Source: Fibrobacterota bacterium (lineage in GTDB: Bacteria; Fibrobacterota; Chitinivibrionia; Chitinivibrionales; JANQEN01). From it: DNA of 6,868 bases. Shown piece after piece: positions 1 to 5,997 of the stretch. A program made the translations under genes and the position numbers. The notes beneath the pieces were generated by a model. The model was not told the DNA's origin and ran no database searches. It saw only the letters and a program-made list of their open reading frames with translations. Every line of letters begins with the position of its first letter. The stretch's first letter is position 1. The DNA lies in assembly GCA_030619215.1 (NCBI GenBank), contig JAUXBV010000186.1:1-6868 (forward strand), written 5' to 3'.

Positions 1-1698
1 CAGTTTACGGGCAGCCTTTTCTTTGTTTCCCCCTGTATTTTTAAGGGCTTTTGCAATCAATTCTTTTTGAAACTCCTTTGTAGCCTCTTCAAAATTGAAC
101 GATTGTTTCGTTTCTGCCGACGTATCATCTATCATTCCAAGAGGCGATTGTGATGACAGCACTATTTTATGCACAAGAGTTGCGAGTTCCCGTACATTTC
201 CCGGCCAACTGTAAGATCGAATGAACTCTATTGCACTAGGATGAAAATCAACGATCTTTCTATTTGGATACTCAGCCTTATATTTCTCAAGAAAGTAGTA
301 GGCAAGGTGAATACAGTCTTCACCCCTGTTACGTAATGGGGGCAGCCTGTATCGAAACTGGTTAATCCTGAAATAGAGATCCTTTCTGAAAGTTCTGTTT
401 TCAACCATTTCTTCAAGATTCTTATTGGTAGCACAAATTACACGTACATCAACATCCTCTTCATAAGCTGACCCGACAGGCCGTATCTTTCCGGTTTCCA
501 GCGCGCGGAGAAATTTTGCCTGTAAAGAGATGTCCATATCCCCTATTTCATCCAGAAAGAGTGTGCCTCCATTAGCAGCCGTGAACAATCCCTGGCGATC
601 GCTTACCGCACCGGTGAAGCTTCCCCGGACATGACCGAAAAGTTCGGATTCCTGTAAGTCTTTTTGCATGGAGCTGCAGTTTATTACTATCATCTGTTTA
701 CCGGTGCGGCTGCTTTTTTTATGTATCAATTTAGCTATGAGGTCTTTTCCAGTGCCGGTTTCCCCTTCCAGGAGTATACCGATATCTGAATCCGCTATAG
801 AATCAATACTCTCAATGATATCCTGCATTACTTTAGACTCTGCAATAATCCCCTCATGATGAGTTTTGAATTCTGTCAATTTTCTTATTGCATCCCTCTG
901 CTGAGAAATATACTCAACATGGTTGATCAATGTTCCGGCAATAACTGCGTAGGTATTGAGGATTTTAAGATCACTCTCTTTATAGGACTGCGATCTTTTC
1001 TTTGCCCCCAGGTAGATGACGCCAATCACTTTATCCGCTACTTTTATCGGGCTGCAGAGAACCGAGGTTAATTGGAGATCAGCAATACTTCGTGAAGCGG
1101 CCAACTCAGGGTTGTCAAGTGCATTCCGGATGAATATTCCCTTCCCCTGTTTTAACGCCTGCTGGACGATAGTGTCACTGAAATGATCTTCAGAGCTGTA
1201 AACATTTGAGCTGGCAAAAAGCTGCGGCTTTCCTTCACTGTTCAACTTTAAAATGAATGCATCATTTCCGCCAATTGTCTCAAGGAGAATATCGATAATT
1301 GTATTGAGAAGCTTCTTGAGGTCTCTCTCTTTACCTATTATTTCCGCGAAATGGGTAAACTTTTCTAAAATATTTTCGGTTTTACTTCCGGTCCGGATGC
1401 TCAATTTTGTTGTACCGTCAGTACGGTCTATTATGAATATATCCGTGTCAATCTCTATTCTATCACCCGGTAAAAGGGCTGAAGACTTGCACTTCTTTCC
1501 ATTTACCTTTATAAAACCGGATTGCAATGCTGCAATATGTAATTCCTCTCCTACATACGTTAACTCGGCTGCAATTTCGGGAGACCTGGTATTGCTGAGT
1601 ACAATATCATTTTCACCAAGCCTGCCGATGTGAAAGGTTTTACCCGTTAATGGGATCTCCCTAGTCTCATTATTCAAAACATGTTTTAGTAATAACAT
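1..1698 (-). CDS. Sigma-54-dependent transcriptional activator, FHA-GAF-AAA+-HTH (3' end outside window)
   Basis: This is an enhancer-binding protein that uses ATP hydrolysis to remodel sigma-54 RNA polymerase at its promoters. The frame is open for 566 codons from ATG at 1698 to the window edge with no stop. Domains in order: FHA about residues 1-100 (GR 25-26, ND 30-31, Ser39, VNG 65-67); GAF about 112-265; a short helical linker; AAA+ about 285-510; then the start of a Fis-type helix-turn-helix from about 540, cut off after residue 566. In the AAA+ domain I see Walker A GETGTGKD (312-319), the sigma-54 contact loop as GSFTGA (359-364, Ser for the usual Ala, essential Thr kept), Walker B LFLDEIGD (380-387), sensor I ATN (423-425), the arginine-finger region FRKDLYFRIN (437-446) and sensor II WPGNVREL (498-505). 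There is no response-regulator receiver domain, so input probably comes through FHA and GAF. The start fits the beginning of the FHA fold and has a modest AAGAAG element upstream. The kinase upstream on the same strand is a candidate partner. No sigma-54 promoter was found in the window, so its targets are unknown. Confidence 0.95.
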   Translation of the reverse strand, partial: MLLLKHVLNNETREIPLTGKTFHIGRLGENDIVLSNTRSPEIAAELTYVGEELHIAALQSGFIKVNGKKCKSSALLPGDRIEIDTDIFIIDRTDGTTKLSIRTGSKTENILEKFTHFAEIIGKERDLKKLLNTIIDILLETIGGNDAFILKLNSEGKPQLFASSNVYSSEDHFSDTIVQQALKQGKGIFIRNALDNPELAASRSIADLQLTSVLCSPIKVADKVIGVIYLGAKKRSQSYKESDLKILNTYAVIAGTLINHVEYISQQRDAIRKLTEFKTHHEGIIAESKVMQDIIESIDSIADSDIGILLEGETGTGKDLIAKLIHKKSSRTGKQMIVINCSSMQKDLQESELFGHVRGSFTGAVSDRQGLFTAANGGTLFLDEIGDMDISLQAKFLRALETGKIRPVGSAYEEDVDVRVICATNKNLEEMVENRTFRKDLYFRINQFRYRLPPLRNRGEDCIHLAYYFLEKYKAEYPNRKIVDFHPSAIEFIRSYSWPGNVRELATLVHKIVLSSQSPLGMIDDTSAETKQSFNFEEATKEFQKELIAKALKNTGGNKEKAARKL

Positions 1699-1732
1699 AT
1701 TGATATCTTCTTATAACAGGATGTAATAGTCA

Positions 1733-1760
1733 AATATTATCCTAAGTATAGGATAATATT
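1733..1760. promoter_or_regulatory. Perfect 12-bp inverted repeat upstream of the activator gene (candidate operator)
   Basis: The arms AATATTATCCTA (1733-1744) and TAGGATAATATT (1749-1760) are perfect complements around the 4-base loop AGTA. The repeat ends 34 bases before the activator start codon. Neither side is followed by a T-run, which argues against an intrinsic terminator and for an operator or an mRNA hairpin. Read on the minus strand, the loop contains TATACT, a possible -10 box, with a poor -35 (TTTAAG, minus strand) 16 bases upstream. A protein bound here could therefore control the activator gene, perhaps by autoregulation. The repeat is seen directly; the function is inferred. 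Confidence 0.55.
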
Positions 1761-1834
1761 ATCTCTCTTAAATATAAAGAAAAGCAGCAAAATATTCCTA
1801 TTTTGATTGTCTTTAATAGGCAACATGCTTTTAT

Positions 1835-2662
1835 TTAAAAAGATACCGTAACTTGAATTTTATTAAGGCAGTAAAGTAAACTGACATTTTTGGATGCTGT
1901 CTTTGCTTGTTTTGAGCGTTGTTTATAAGCAATTATATAAAAAAGTGTGCTCGATAGCGCGCATACACCTGAAGCCGTTGCTGTCAAAACAGTACGGGTG
2001 TTATACTTTTCTACCTCATCTTTATACCGGTTATACTCCTGTAAATCACCTCTCTGAGCCGCATCACGAAATTTGTCATACTCCTCCTCACCTGCATAAT
2101 ATTCGTACACGGAAATACCTGCAAAGCCAACAGTCATTGCAGTTGCAGTTATAGCTGAAACTAAAAATCCCCTTTTCCTTCCTGCTCTTACTTTATTATC
2201 AAGGCTGTCTATCAGTGATTGTTTCTTTATTTTCTCCTCTTCTGTTTTTTGCAGGAACAAATTGCGCTCTTTCTTCTCCTTCTCCCTCTGTTTAAATTCT
2301 TCAACAGTTGACAGGAACAGGTTCATTATCTCCGAAGATACATAGTTTTTATCAATGGAGACCGAAGGATTTATCCGCAGGGAAGAGAGAAACTCGCTCC
2401 GGGCTTTACCAGCGTCACCCATTGCATAATAGGCAACACCCAGGTAAAGACGAAGCTCTGAGATTACAACAGTATCAAGAGATGCAGCACTGTCTGACAG
2501 GTACAACGGGACCAACTCGATTATCCGGTCATATTCACCCCACTCAAACCACAGCCCGGCCCGCTTTGCGACCTCTGTTTCTTCACTATACACAACAACA
2601 TTTACAACAAAAAGGGAAAATGCAATTATCCGTATAATGTAAATATTAAAGCTCATCTTCAT
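1835..2662 (-). CDS. Signal-peptide, TPR-like, coiled-coil membrane protein of unknown function
   Basis: I do not recognise a named family with confidence. The 275-residue product starts with a hydrophobic signal peptide or anchor (about residues 5-25, likely boundary near VYS/EET). Next comes an all-helical region whose residues 68-100 look like a TPR unit (LYLGVAYYAMGDAGKARSEF, then an INP ending). A strongly charged coiled coil follows (about 118-157, rich in Lys and Glu). Two hydrophobic segments (about 165-186 and 224-245) flank a charged helical stretch rich in Tyr, Lys and Glu (187-222). The last residues alternate hydrophobic and polar and end in Phe (QVTVSF), reminiscent of an outer-membrane terminal strand, though one strand alone proves nothing. 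There is no good Shine-Dalgarno sequence before ATG 2662; ATG 2656 (Met3) is an equally possible start. It ends in TAA, lies 118 bases after the kinase gene and 136 before the activator gene, and may be an accessory protein of that signalling set. Confidence 0.85.
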   Translation of the reverse strand: MKMSFNIYIIRIIAFSLFVVNVVVYSEETEVAKRAGLWFEWGEYDRIIELVPLYLSDSAASLDTVVISELRLYLGVAYYAMGDAGKARSEFLSSLRINPSVSIDKNYVSSEIMNLFLSTVEEFKQREKEKKERNLFLQKTEEEKIKKQSLIDSLDNKVRAGRKRGFLVSAITATAMTVGFAGISVYEYYAGEEEYDKFRDAAQRGDLQEYNRYKDEVEKYNTRTVLTATASGVCALSSTLFYIIAYKQRSKQAKTASKNVSLLYCLNKIQVTVSF

Positions 2663-2688
2663 ATTTCGAATTGCGGAAAAGAAAATTC

Positions 2689-2700
2689 AGTATAAATACT
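2689..2700. promoter_or_regulatory. Short palindrome in the gap upstream of the TPR membrane protein
   Basis: AGTAT-AA-ATACT is a perfect 5-bp inverted repeat 26 bases before the start codon at 2662. It lies where a promoter would be expected and includes a -10-like TATACT on the minus strand, but no good -35 box is visible. In DNA this AT-rich such a short palindrome can be chance. Confidence 0.2.
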
Positions 2701-2730
2701 AATTGTTAATATACTTTTTAGCTAATGAAG

Positions 2731-2750
2731 AAAAAACTTTGTTACAAAAG
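2731..2750 (-). terminator. Weak terminator-like hairpin after the kinase gene
   Basis: On the minus strand, CTTTTG-TAA-CAAAG is followed directly by six T residues, beginning 30 bases after the kinase stop codon. The stem is only about five mostly A-T pairs with a bulge, so termination would be partial at best. If real, it would reduce read-through from the kinase gene into the TPR and activator genes. Confidence 0.25.
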
Positions 2751-2780
2751 GAAGAAATAAAATGTAATTATTCTATTGCA

Positions 2781-4364
2781 CTATTCTTTCGTTTTACTAA
2801 AGGGCGTCATTTTAATCTTCTTCTGAAGCGTGTCATTTGACATAATAGATAAGTTAAGATTTTCCGTATGAAAGCCCGGTTTTTTTAAAATCAAATTATG
2901 CCCGCCTGCTTTCAACTGTATAATTCCCGTTTTAGGCGTTTCACCGATGAATATCTTATCTATATATACTTTAGCCCAGGGCGGGTTTGTCCGTAAATTG
3001 AGATATCCATACCGGGGAGCAGTTAATGGTATCAAACTATCCTCTGTTTTCTTTGTTTGTGCTGATACTTTGTTTACATATTTTACCTGCTTTTTGCCTT
3101 TTACCCCAGGCTGATTAATAACAACCGTTTTTATTGCTGAGTCCTGTTTTGCAATATCTGTACGTGGAATTTGTTTATCTTCAGTTGCTTCCCTATCCTT
3201 TTCAATGGGTATTGTATATGATAATTCCTTAGTCTCCGAATCCTTACTGGGAATATTCTTGTTTATAATAAGAAACCCAAATAGTACTACTGCAGTTACT
3301 AATAAAAAAATGAGCGCATTTTTTATTTTCCCCCGGTTTTTTATCCTGTTAAGAAGCTTGTAATCCTCTTTTAAGAGTTTTCCAAACGGCCGCATCTGGT
3401 TTAAATTCTTAAGTGCATAAACAAACTTCCTGTTTTTATAATTGATGAGAGCATTTTTTTGATAGGTTTCGAATAATTCCTCTCTTTCCTGTAAACGGTA
3501 ATTATCAGTATCATTGATAAATTCACTGTATCTCCCCCTGTCCGGTTTAATATTATCCCTATGGCATAAATCCCCGATCATAGAAAGGCACTTGTTTACA
3601 TCCGGCCTCTTCTCATGATCTTTCTGAAGGCATGAAAGAATAAAATCAGACAACAACAGAATCAACTCTATGTTATGCCTGAATGGAGGAACCGGTTCTT
3701 CATTGACAACCTTGTGAATAATTCCGGTGGGATTATCCGCGTCAAACGGCAATTTATTGGTGGCACATACATAACATAAGCCGCCAAAAGAAAATATGTC
3801 GCTCTTTTCCGTGATCTTTTTTCCAATGACCTGTTCGGGTGAAACATAACTCGGCGACCCGACAAATGAGCCTGTCAGGGTAATTGACTCCTGGTTAACC
3901 AGGTAGGCAATGCCAAAATCCATTATATGGACACCGCCGTTTTTGTCAATCATGATATTCTCCGGTTTTATATCCCTGTGGTAAACTCCCTGGTCGTGCG
4001 CAGCTTTCAAACCGGAAAGAACCTGGGTAATGATATCTAAAAGGATTAGATTCGGTAGTGTGCCGAATTTTTCAATGAGCTCCAATGCACTAAATCCATC
4101 AATGTATTCCATTACAATGTAATGCCCGTTTTTACTTTCACCATAATCGAATACAGTAATGATATTCTCATGCGACAGTGACGCGATAATTTTTGCTTCG
4201 TTGTTAAATCGTTTTATCGCTTCAGGCCGCTCAAGTAAATGCGGGTGCACCCTTTTAATAGCGACTTCACGGTGAAGAGAAGTATCCTCGGCAAGGTATA
4301 TGGTTGCCATGCCGCCGGAGCTTATTTTCTTCTTAATTGTATATCGGGATGATAAGTCGTCCAT
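2781..4364 (-). CDS. Transmembrane Ser/Thr protein kinase with C-terminal PEGA domain
   Basis: This Hanks-type (PknB-like) kinase phosphorylates protein Ser/Thr residues. Its 527 residues start with the kinase domain (about 8-265): glycine loop SSGGMA (15-20), Lys37 in VAIK, Glu56 of helix C, catalytic loop HRDIKPEN (129-136), DFG (149-151), SPE in place of APE (175-177) and SDIFSFG (188-194). All catalytic residues are present, so it should be active. Thr162, Thr164 and Ser166 in the activation segment are candidate autophosphorylation sites. A helical juxtamembrane region (about 284-348) precedes a single membrane segment (about 349-367). A charged linker follows, then a PEGA domain (about 452-520, with YLNLRTNPPWAKVYIDK and the variant GETPKTG), expected outside the cytoplasm and likely to bind a surface or envelope ligand. 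It ends in TAG. ATG 4364 directly precedes the kinase fold; no Shine-Dalgarno sequence is visible. The gene is divergent from the transporter and upstream of two same-strand genes, the second of which encodes an FHA-domain activator. Confidence 0.96.
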   Translation of the reverse strand: MDDLSSRYTIKKKISSGGMATIYLAEDTSLHREVAIKRVHPHLLERPEAIKRFNNEAKIIASLSHENIITVFDYGESKNGHYIVMEYIDGFSALELIEKFGTLPNLILLDIITQVLSGLKAAHDQGVYHRDIKPENIMIDKNGGVHIMDFGIAYLVNQESITLTGSFVGSPSYVSPEQVIGKKITEKSDIFSFGGLCYVCATNKLPFDADNPTGIIHKVVNEEPVPPFRHNIELILLLSDFILSCLQKDHEKRPDVNKCLSMIGDLCHRDNIKPDRGRYSEFINDTDNYRLQEREELFETYQKNALINYKNRKFVYALKNLNQMRPFGKLLKEDYKLLNRIKNRGKIKNALIFLLVTAVVLFGFLIINKNIPSKDSETKELSYTIPIEKDREATEDKQIPRTDIAKQDSAIKTVVINQPGVKGKKQVKYVNKVSAQTKKTEDSLIPLTAPRYGYLNLRTNPPWAKVYIDKIFIGETPKTGIIQLKAGGHNLILKKPGFHTENLNLSIMSNDTLQKKIKMTPFSKTKE

Positions 4365-4475
4365 AGTAATTTTATTATACTTTATTGCAATTTGTTCATA
4401 TTTAAAATAGGTTATTAATTTAAGTATATATATATTTTAGCACTTTTTACATAATAACCTAAATATTAATTCATA
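4365..4475. promoter_or_regulatory. Divergent promoter region between kinase and transporter genes
   Basis: This is 111 bases of very AT-rich DNA from which both flanking genes must start. Toward the kinase, a perfect -10 box TATAAT (minus strand, plus positions 4374-4379) ends 9 bases before the ATG, so a transcript from it would have almost no leader; no good -35 accompanies it. Toward the transporter, TATATT (4431-4436) is a possible -10. A run of alternating TA covers about 4425-4436. Neither start codon has a Shine-Dalgarno sequence. Confidence 0.45.
4408..4461. repeat. Inverted 10-bp arms in the divergent promoter (candidate paired operator)
   Basis: TAGGTTATTA (4408-4417) and its exact complement TAATAACCTA (4452-4461) face each other across 34 bases. 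Arm centres are about 44 bases apart, roughly four helical turns, which would put both on nearly the same DNA face and suit a looping or cooperative regulator. The half-site resembles that of the palindrome before the activator gene (TAGGATAATATT): positions that differ are all A/T swaps. The repeat is seen; the binding function is inferred. Confidence 0.4.
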
Positions 4476-5402
4476 ATGAAAAAACATTCCCACTTATCCA
4501 TAATATTATATGCGATCCTGGCCTGCTTTATCTGGTCAACAGCATTCATAGGAATCAAAATCGGTTTTCAATATACAAAGCCGCTCTCATTTGCAGGAAT
4601 ACGTTTTATACTTTCCGGTATTATCCTCATTCCCTTCTGCGGCAGGTTTTCATCATTTATTAAAACAATAATCTTATATAGCAAGACAATTTTTCTTGTA
4701 GGATTTTTCCAGTCTTTCCTTGTCTACGGATTGTTCTATACTGCCATGACAATAGTCCCGGCTGCAATAGCAGCCATCATTATAGGCGCCTCACCCCTGG
4801 TTTTTGCAGTTGCTTCGCACATTGCTTTTAAGGATGACAAACTAACAATTAATAAATGCCTGTGCATTATTACCGGAATTACAGGAATAGTAATTATTAC
4901 GGCAAGCAGGCGAATGCTCCACCTGTCCGGTAATTTTGAAGTAATAGGAATTGTTCTTATTATTTTCAGCACTATCTCCTCCTCGATTGGAAGTATTATC
5001 GTTGTTAAAGACAAGCATAACATCAACCTCTTTATTCTAAACTCGGCACAATTCATATTCGGCGGAACCCTGCTTCTGCTTCTCTCATTCTTTATCGAAG
5101 GCGCTCCTGATTTTGTGCAGCCTTTCCCCTACTACGCGTCGTTATTCTGGCTTTCAGCGGTTTCAGCTTCGGCATTCTCAATCTGGTTTTATTTACTGAA
5201 GCTACCGGGAGTTAAAGTATCGGAATTGAACCTATGGAAATTCGTTATTCCCGTTTCCGGCGCAGCCCTGAGCTGGCTGATCCTCCCCGATGAATCACCG
5301 ACACTATCAGCAGTTGCCGGAATGCTTCTTATCGCGGTTTCAATTATCTTTTATAATTTGTCAATGCTCAAAGCGAGAAGAAAAGCAAACAATAGTTTTT
5401 AA
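4476..5402 (+). CDS. EamA/DMT-superfamily transporter
   Basis: This is an inner-membrane permease of the drug/metabolite transporter superfamily. The 308 residues, the usual length for the family, contain two EamA repeats (about 10-143 and 155-294) with about ten membrane segments: near 9-29, 37-55, 70-90, 94-116, 126-143, 155-175, 185-207, 220-241, 251-270 and 276-294. Family hallmarks are CFIWSTAFIGIKIG in the first helix, the AAIAAIIIGASPLVFA segment (97-112) ahead of helix 5, and a basic C-terminal tail (KARRKANNSF). Family members export or import amino acids, nucleotide-related metabolites, sugars or toxic compounds; sequence alone does not give the substrate here. The ATG at 4476 begins a charged cytoplasmic tip right before helix 1, though it lacks a Shine-Dalgarno sequence. 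The stop is TAA. It is divergent from the kinase and not obviously linked to it functionally, though the two share a promoter region. Confidence 0.95.
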   Translation: MKKHSHLSIILYAILACFIWSTAFIGIKIGFQYTKPLSFAGIRFILSGIILIPFCGRFSSFIKTIILYSKTIFLVGFFQSFLVYGLFYTAMTIVPAAIAAIIIGASPLVFAVASHIAFKDDKLTINKCLCIITGITGIVIITASRRMLHLSGNFEVIGIVLIIFSTISSSIGSIIVVKDKHNINLFILNSAQFIFGGTLLLLLSFFIEGAPDFVQPFPYYASLFWLSAVSASAFSIWFYLLKLPGVKVSELNLWKFVIPVSGAALSWLILPDESPTLSAVAGMLLIAVSIIFYNLSMLKARRKANNSF

Positions 5403-5419
5403 GAAAATGAATAATTAGC

Positions 5420-5447
5420 AATGTTCATAAGCCTATGCATTTTTTTT
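5420..5447 (+). terminator. Candidate intrinsic terminator after the transporter gene
   Basis: The stem AATG-TT-CATA pairs with TATG-CATT around the loop AGCC, with a two-base bulge. It is followed by a run of eight T residues (5440-5447, partly within the stem). It begins 17 bases after the TAA of the transporter gene. The stem is AT-rich and thus weak, but the position and T-run fit a terminator that separates the transporter from the next gene. Confidence 0.45.
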
Positions 5448-5468
5448 CTGTGTGAAAATGTTTTAGAT

Positions 5469-5496
5469 TTGTTTATATTAATGATATAGTTATATT
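5469..5496 (+). promoter_or_regulatory. Candidate housekeeping promoter of the repeat-protein gene
   Basis: TTGTTT (5469-5474) and TATATT (5491-5496) are spaced by 16 bases, a fair match to a sigma-70 type -35/-10 pair, in the gap after the transporter terminator. A start near 5503 would leave a leader of about 27 bases. Confidence 0.4.
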
Positions 5497-5516
5497 GTCA
5501 ACATTTCAAATCAACC

Positions 5517-5521
5517 AGGGA
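5517..5521 (+). promoter_or_regulatory. Ribosome binding site AGGGA
   Basis: AGGGA lies 8 bases before ATG 5530. It is the only clear Shine-Dalgarno sequence in the window and it fixes the start of the repeat-protein gene just ahead of its signal peptide. Confidence 0.65.
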
Positions 5522-5529
5522 TCATCACA

Positions 5530-5997
5530 ATGTTCACAATCTCCTCTCCTTTCAGAACTTTTCATTTTGTATTGCTCCTCTTACATTTTACATTGATTTC
5601 TTTTGTCTCAGCAGATGCGCCGGATACGTTGTGGACAAGAACGTATGGCGGAGACGACGGAGAAGAAGGCTGCTCAGTTCAGCAGACTGCTGATGGGGGA
5701 TTTATTATTGCAGGGACGACACATTCTTTTGGTGCAGGCAGTGATGATGTATACCTAATACAGACAGATTCAAATGGCGATACCTTATGGACAAAAACTT
5801 ATGGTGGATATCATAAAGATTGGGGTAATTCTGTTAAACAAACAAATGACAGTGGATTTATTATTACTGGCATGACACAAAATATTGATAGCGTATATGG
5901 CGATGTTTTTTTAATACGTACAGATTCTAATGGTGACACGTTATGGACAAAAACGTATGGCGGAGAAAATAGTGACCATGGCTATTCAGTTCTGTAG
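5530..5997 (+). CDS. Secreted repeat protein, 5' fragment ending at a premature TAG
   Basis: As read, the gene makes 155 residues. A signal peptide (about 1-28, hydrophobic core FVLLLLHFTLISFV, cleavage likely near VSA/DAP) is followed by two full copies and about 20 residues of a third copy of a roughly 52-residue repeat. The repeat is DTLWTKTYGG, a variable stretch, GYSVQQT-DGGFII-G, another variable stretch, and DVYLI-TNSNG. Such units form beta-propeller-like folds in cell-surface or secreted proteins of unknown role. TAG at 5995-5997 falls where the other copies have Gln (CAG or CAA), and the frame goes on with intact repeats, so this is most likely the front half of a broken gene, or of a gene with a sequencing error. 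A truncated product with two and a third repeats is unlikely to fold as a closed propeller. The start is supported by AGGGA 8 bases upstream and by the signal peptide. Confidence 0.85.
   Translation: MFTISSPFRTFHFVLLLLHFTLISFVSADAPDTLWTRTYGGDDGEEGCSVQQTADGGFIIAGTTHSFGAGSDDVYLIQTDSNGDTLWTKTYGGYHKDWGNSVKQTNDSGFIITGMTQNIDSVYGDVFLIRTDSNGDTLWTKTYGGENSDHGYSVL

Noticed and set aside
228..434. 68-residue minus-strand open frame, with plus-strand frames at 668-859 and 856-1071
   Set aside because: They overlap the AAA+ and GAF regions of the activator in other frames or on the other strand; the activator frame has every catalytic motif.
1253..1633. 126-residue plus-strand open frame
   Set aside because: It lies wholly inside the FHA-GAF coding part of the activator on the other strand, its translation looks like no protein family, and no start signal is visible.
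1797..1820. Inverted CCTATT/AATAGG as a terminator after the TPR gene
   Set aside because: The six-base, A/T-rich stem with a 12-base loop has no T-run on the minus strand side and is too weak to call.
1894..2637. Two plus-strand open frames (1894-2154 and 2308-2637)
   Set aside because: Both are antisense to the TPR membrane protein, whose signal peptide, coiled coil and membrane helices are convincing; the plus-strand products have odd composition (many His, Gln and Thr) and no recognisable motif.
3668..3865. 65-residue minus-strand open frame inside the kinase gene
   Set aside because: It is a shifted frame within the kinase domain, with no start signal and no similarity to known proteins.
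4435..4455. Sigma-54 promoter upstream of the transporter (TTTAGCAC followed by TTTTTACA)
   Set aside because: The invariant GG of the -24 element is missing and the -12 GC is absent, so the activator's targets cannot be placed here.
4736..5056. 106-residue minus-strand open frame
   Set aside because: It is antisense to the middle of the transporter gene; its hydrophobic look comes from the complement of membrane-helix codons.
5995..5997. TAG reassigned to Gln in this genome
   Set aside because: The kinase gene ends in TAG immediately after its complete PEGA domain, and no other in-frame TAG occurs in the other genes seen here, so TAG works as a normal stop in this organism.
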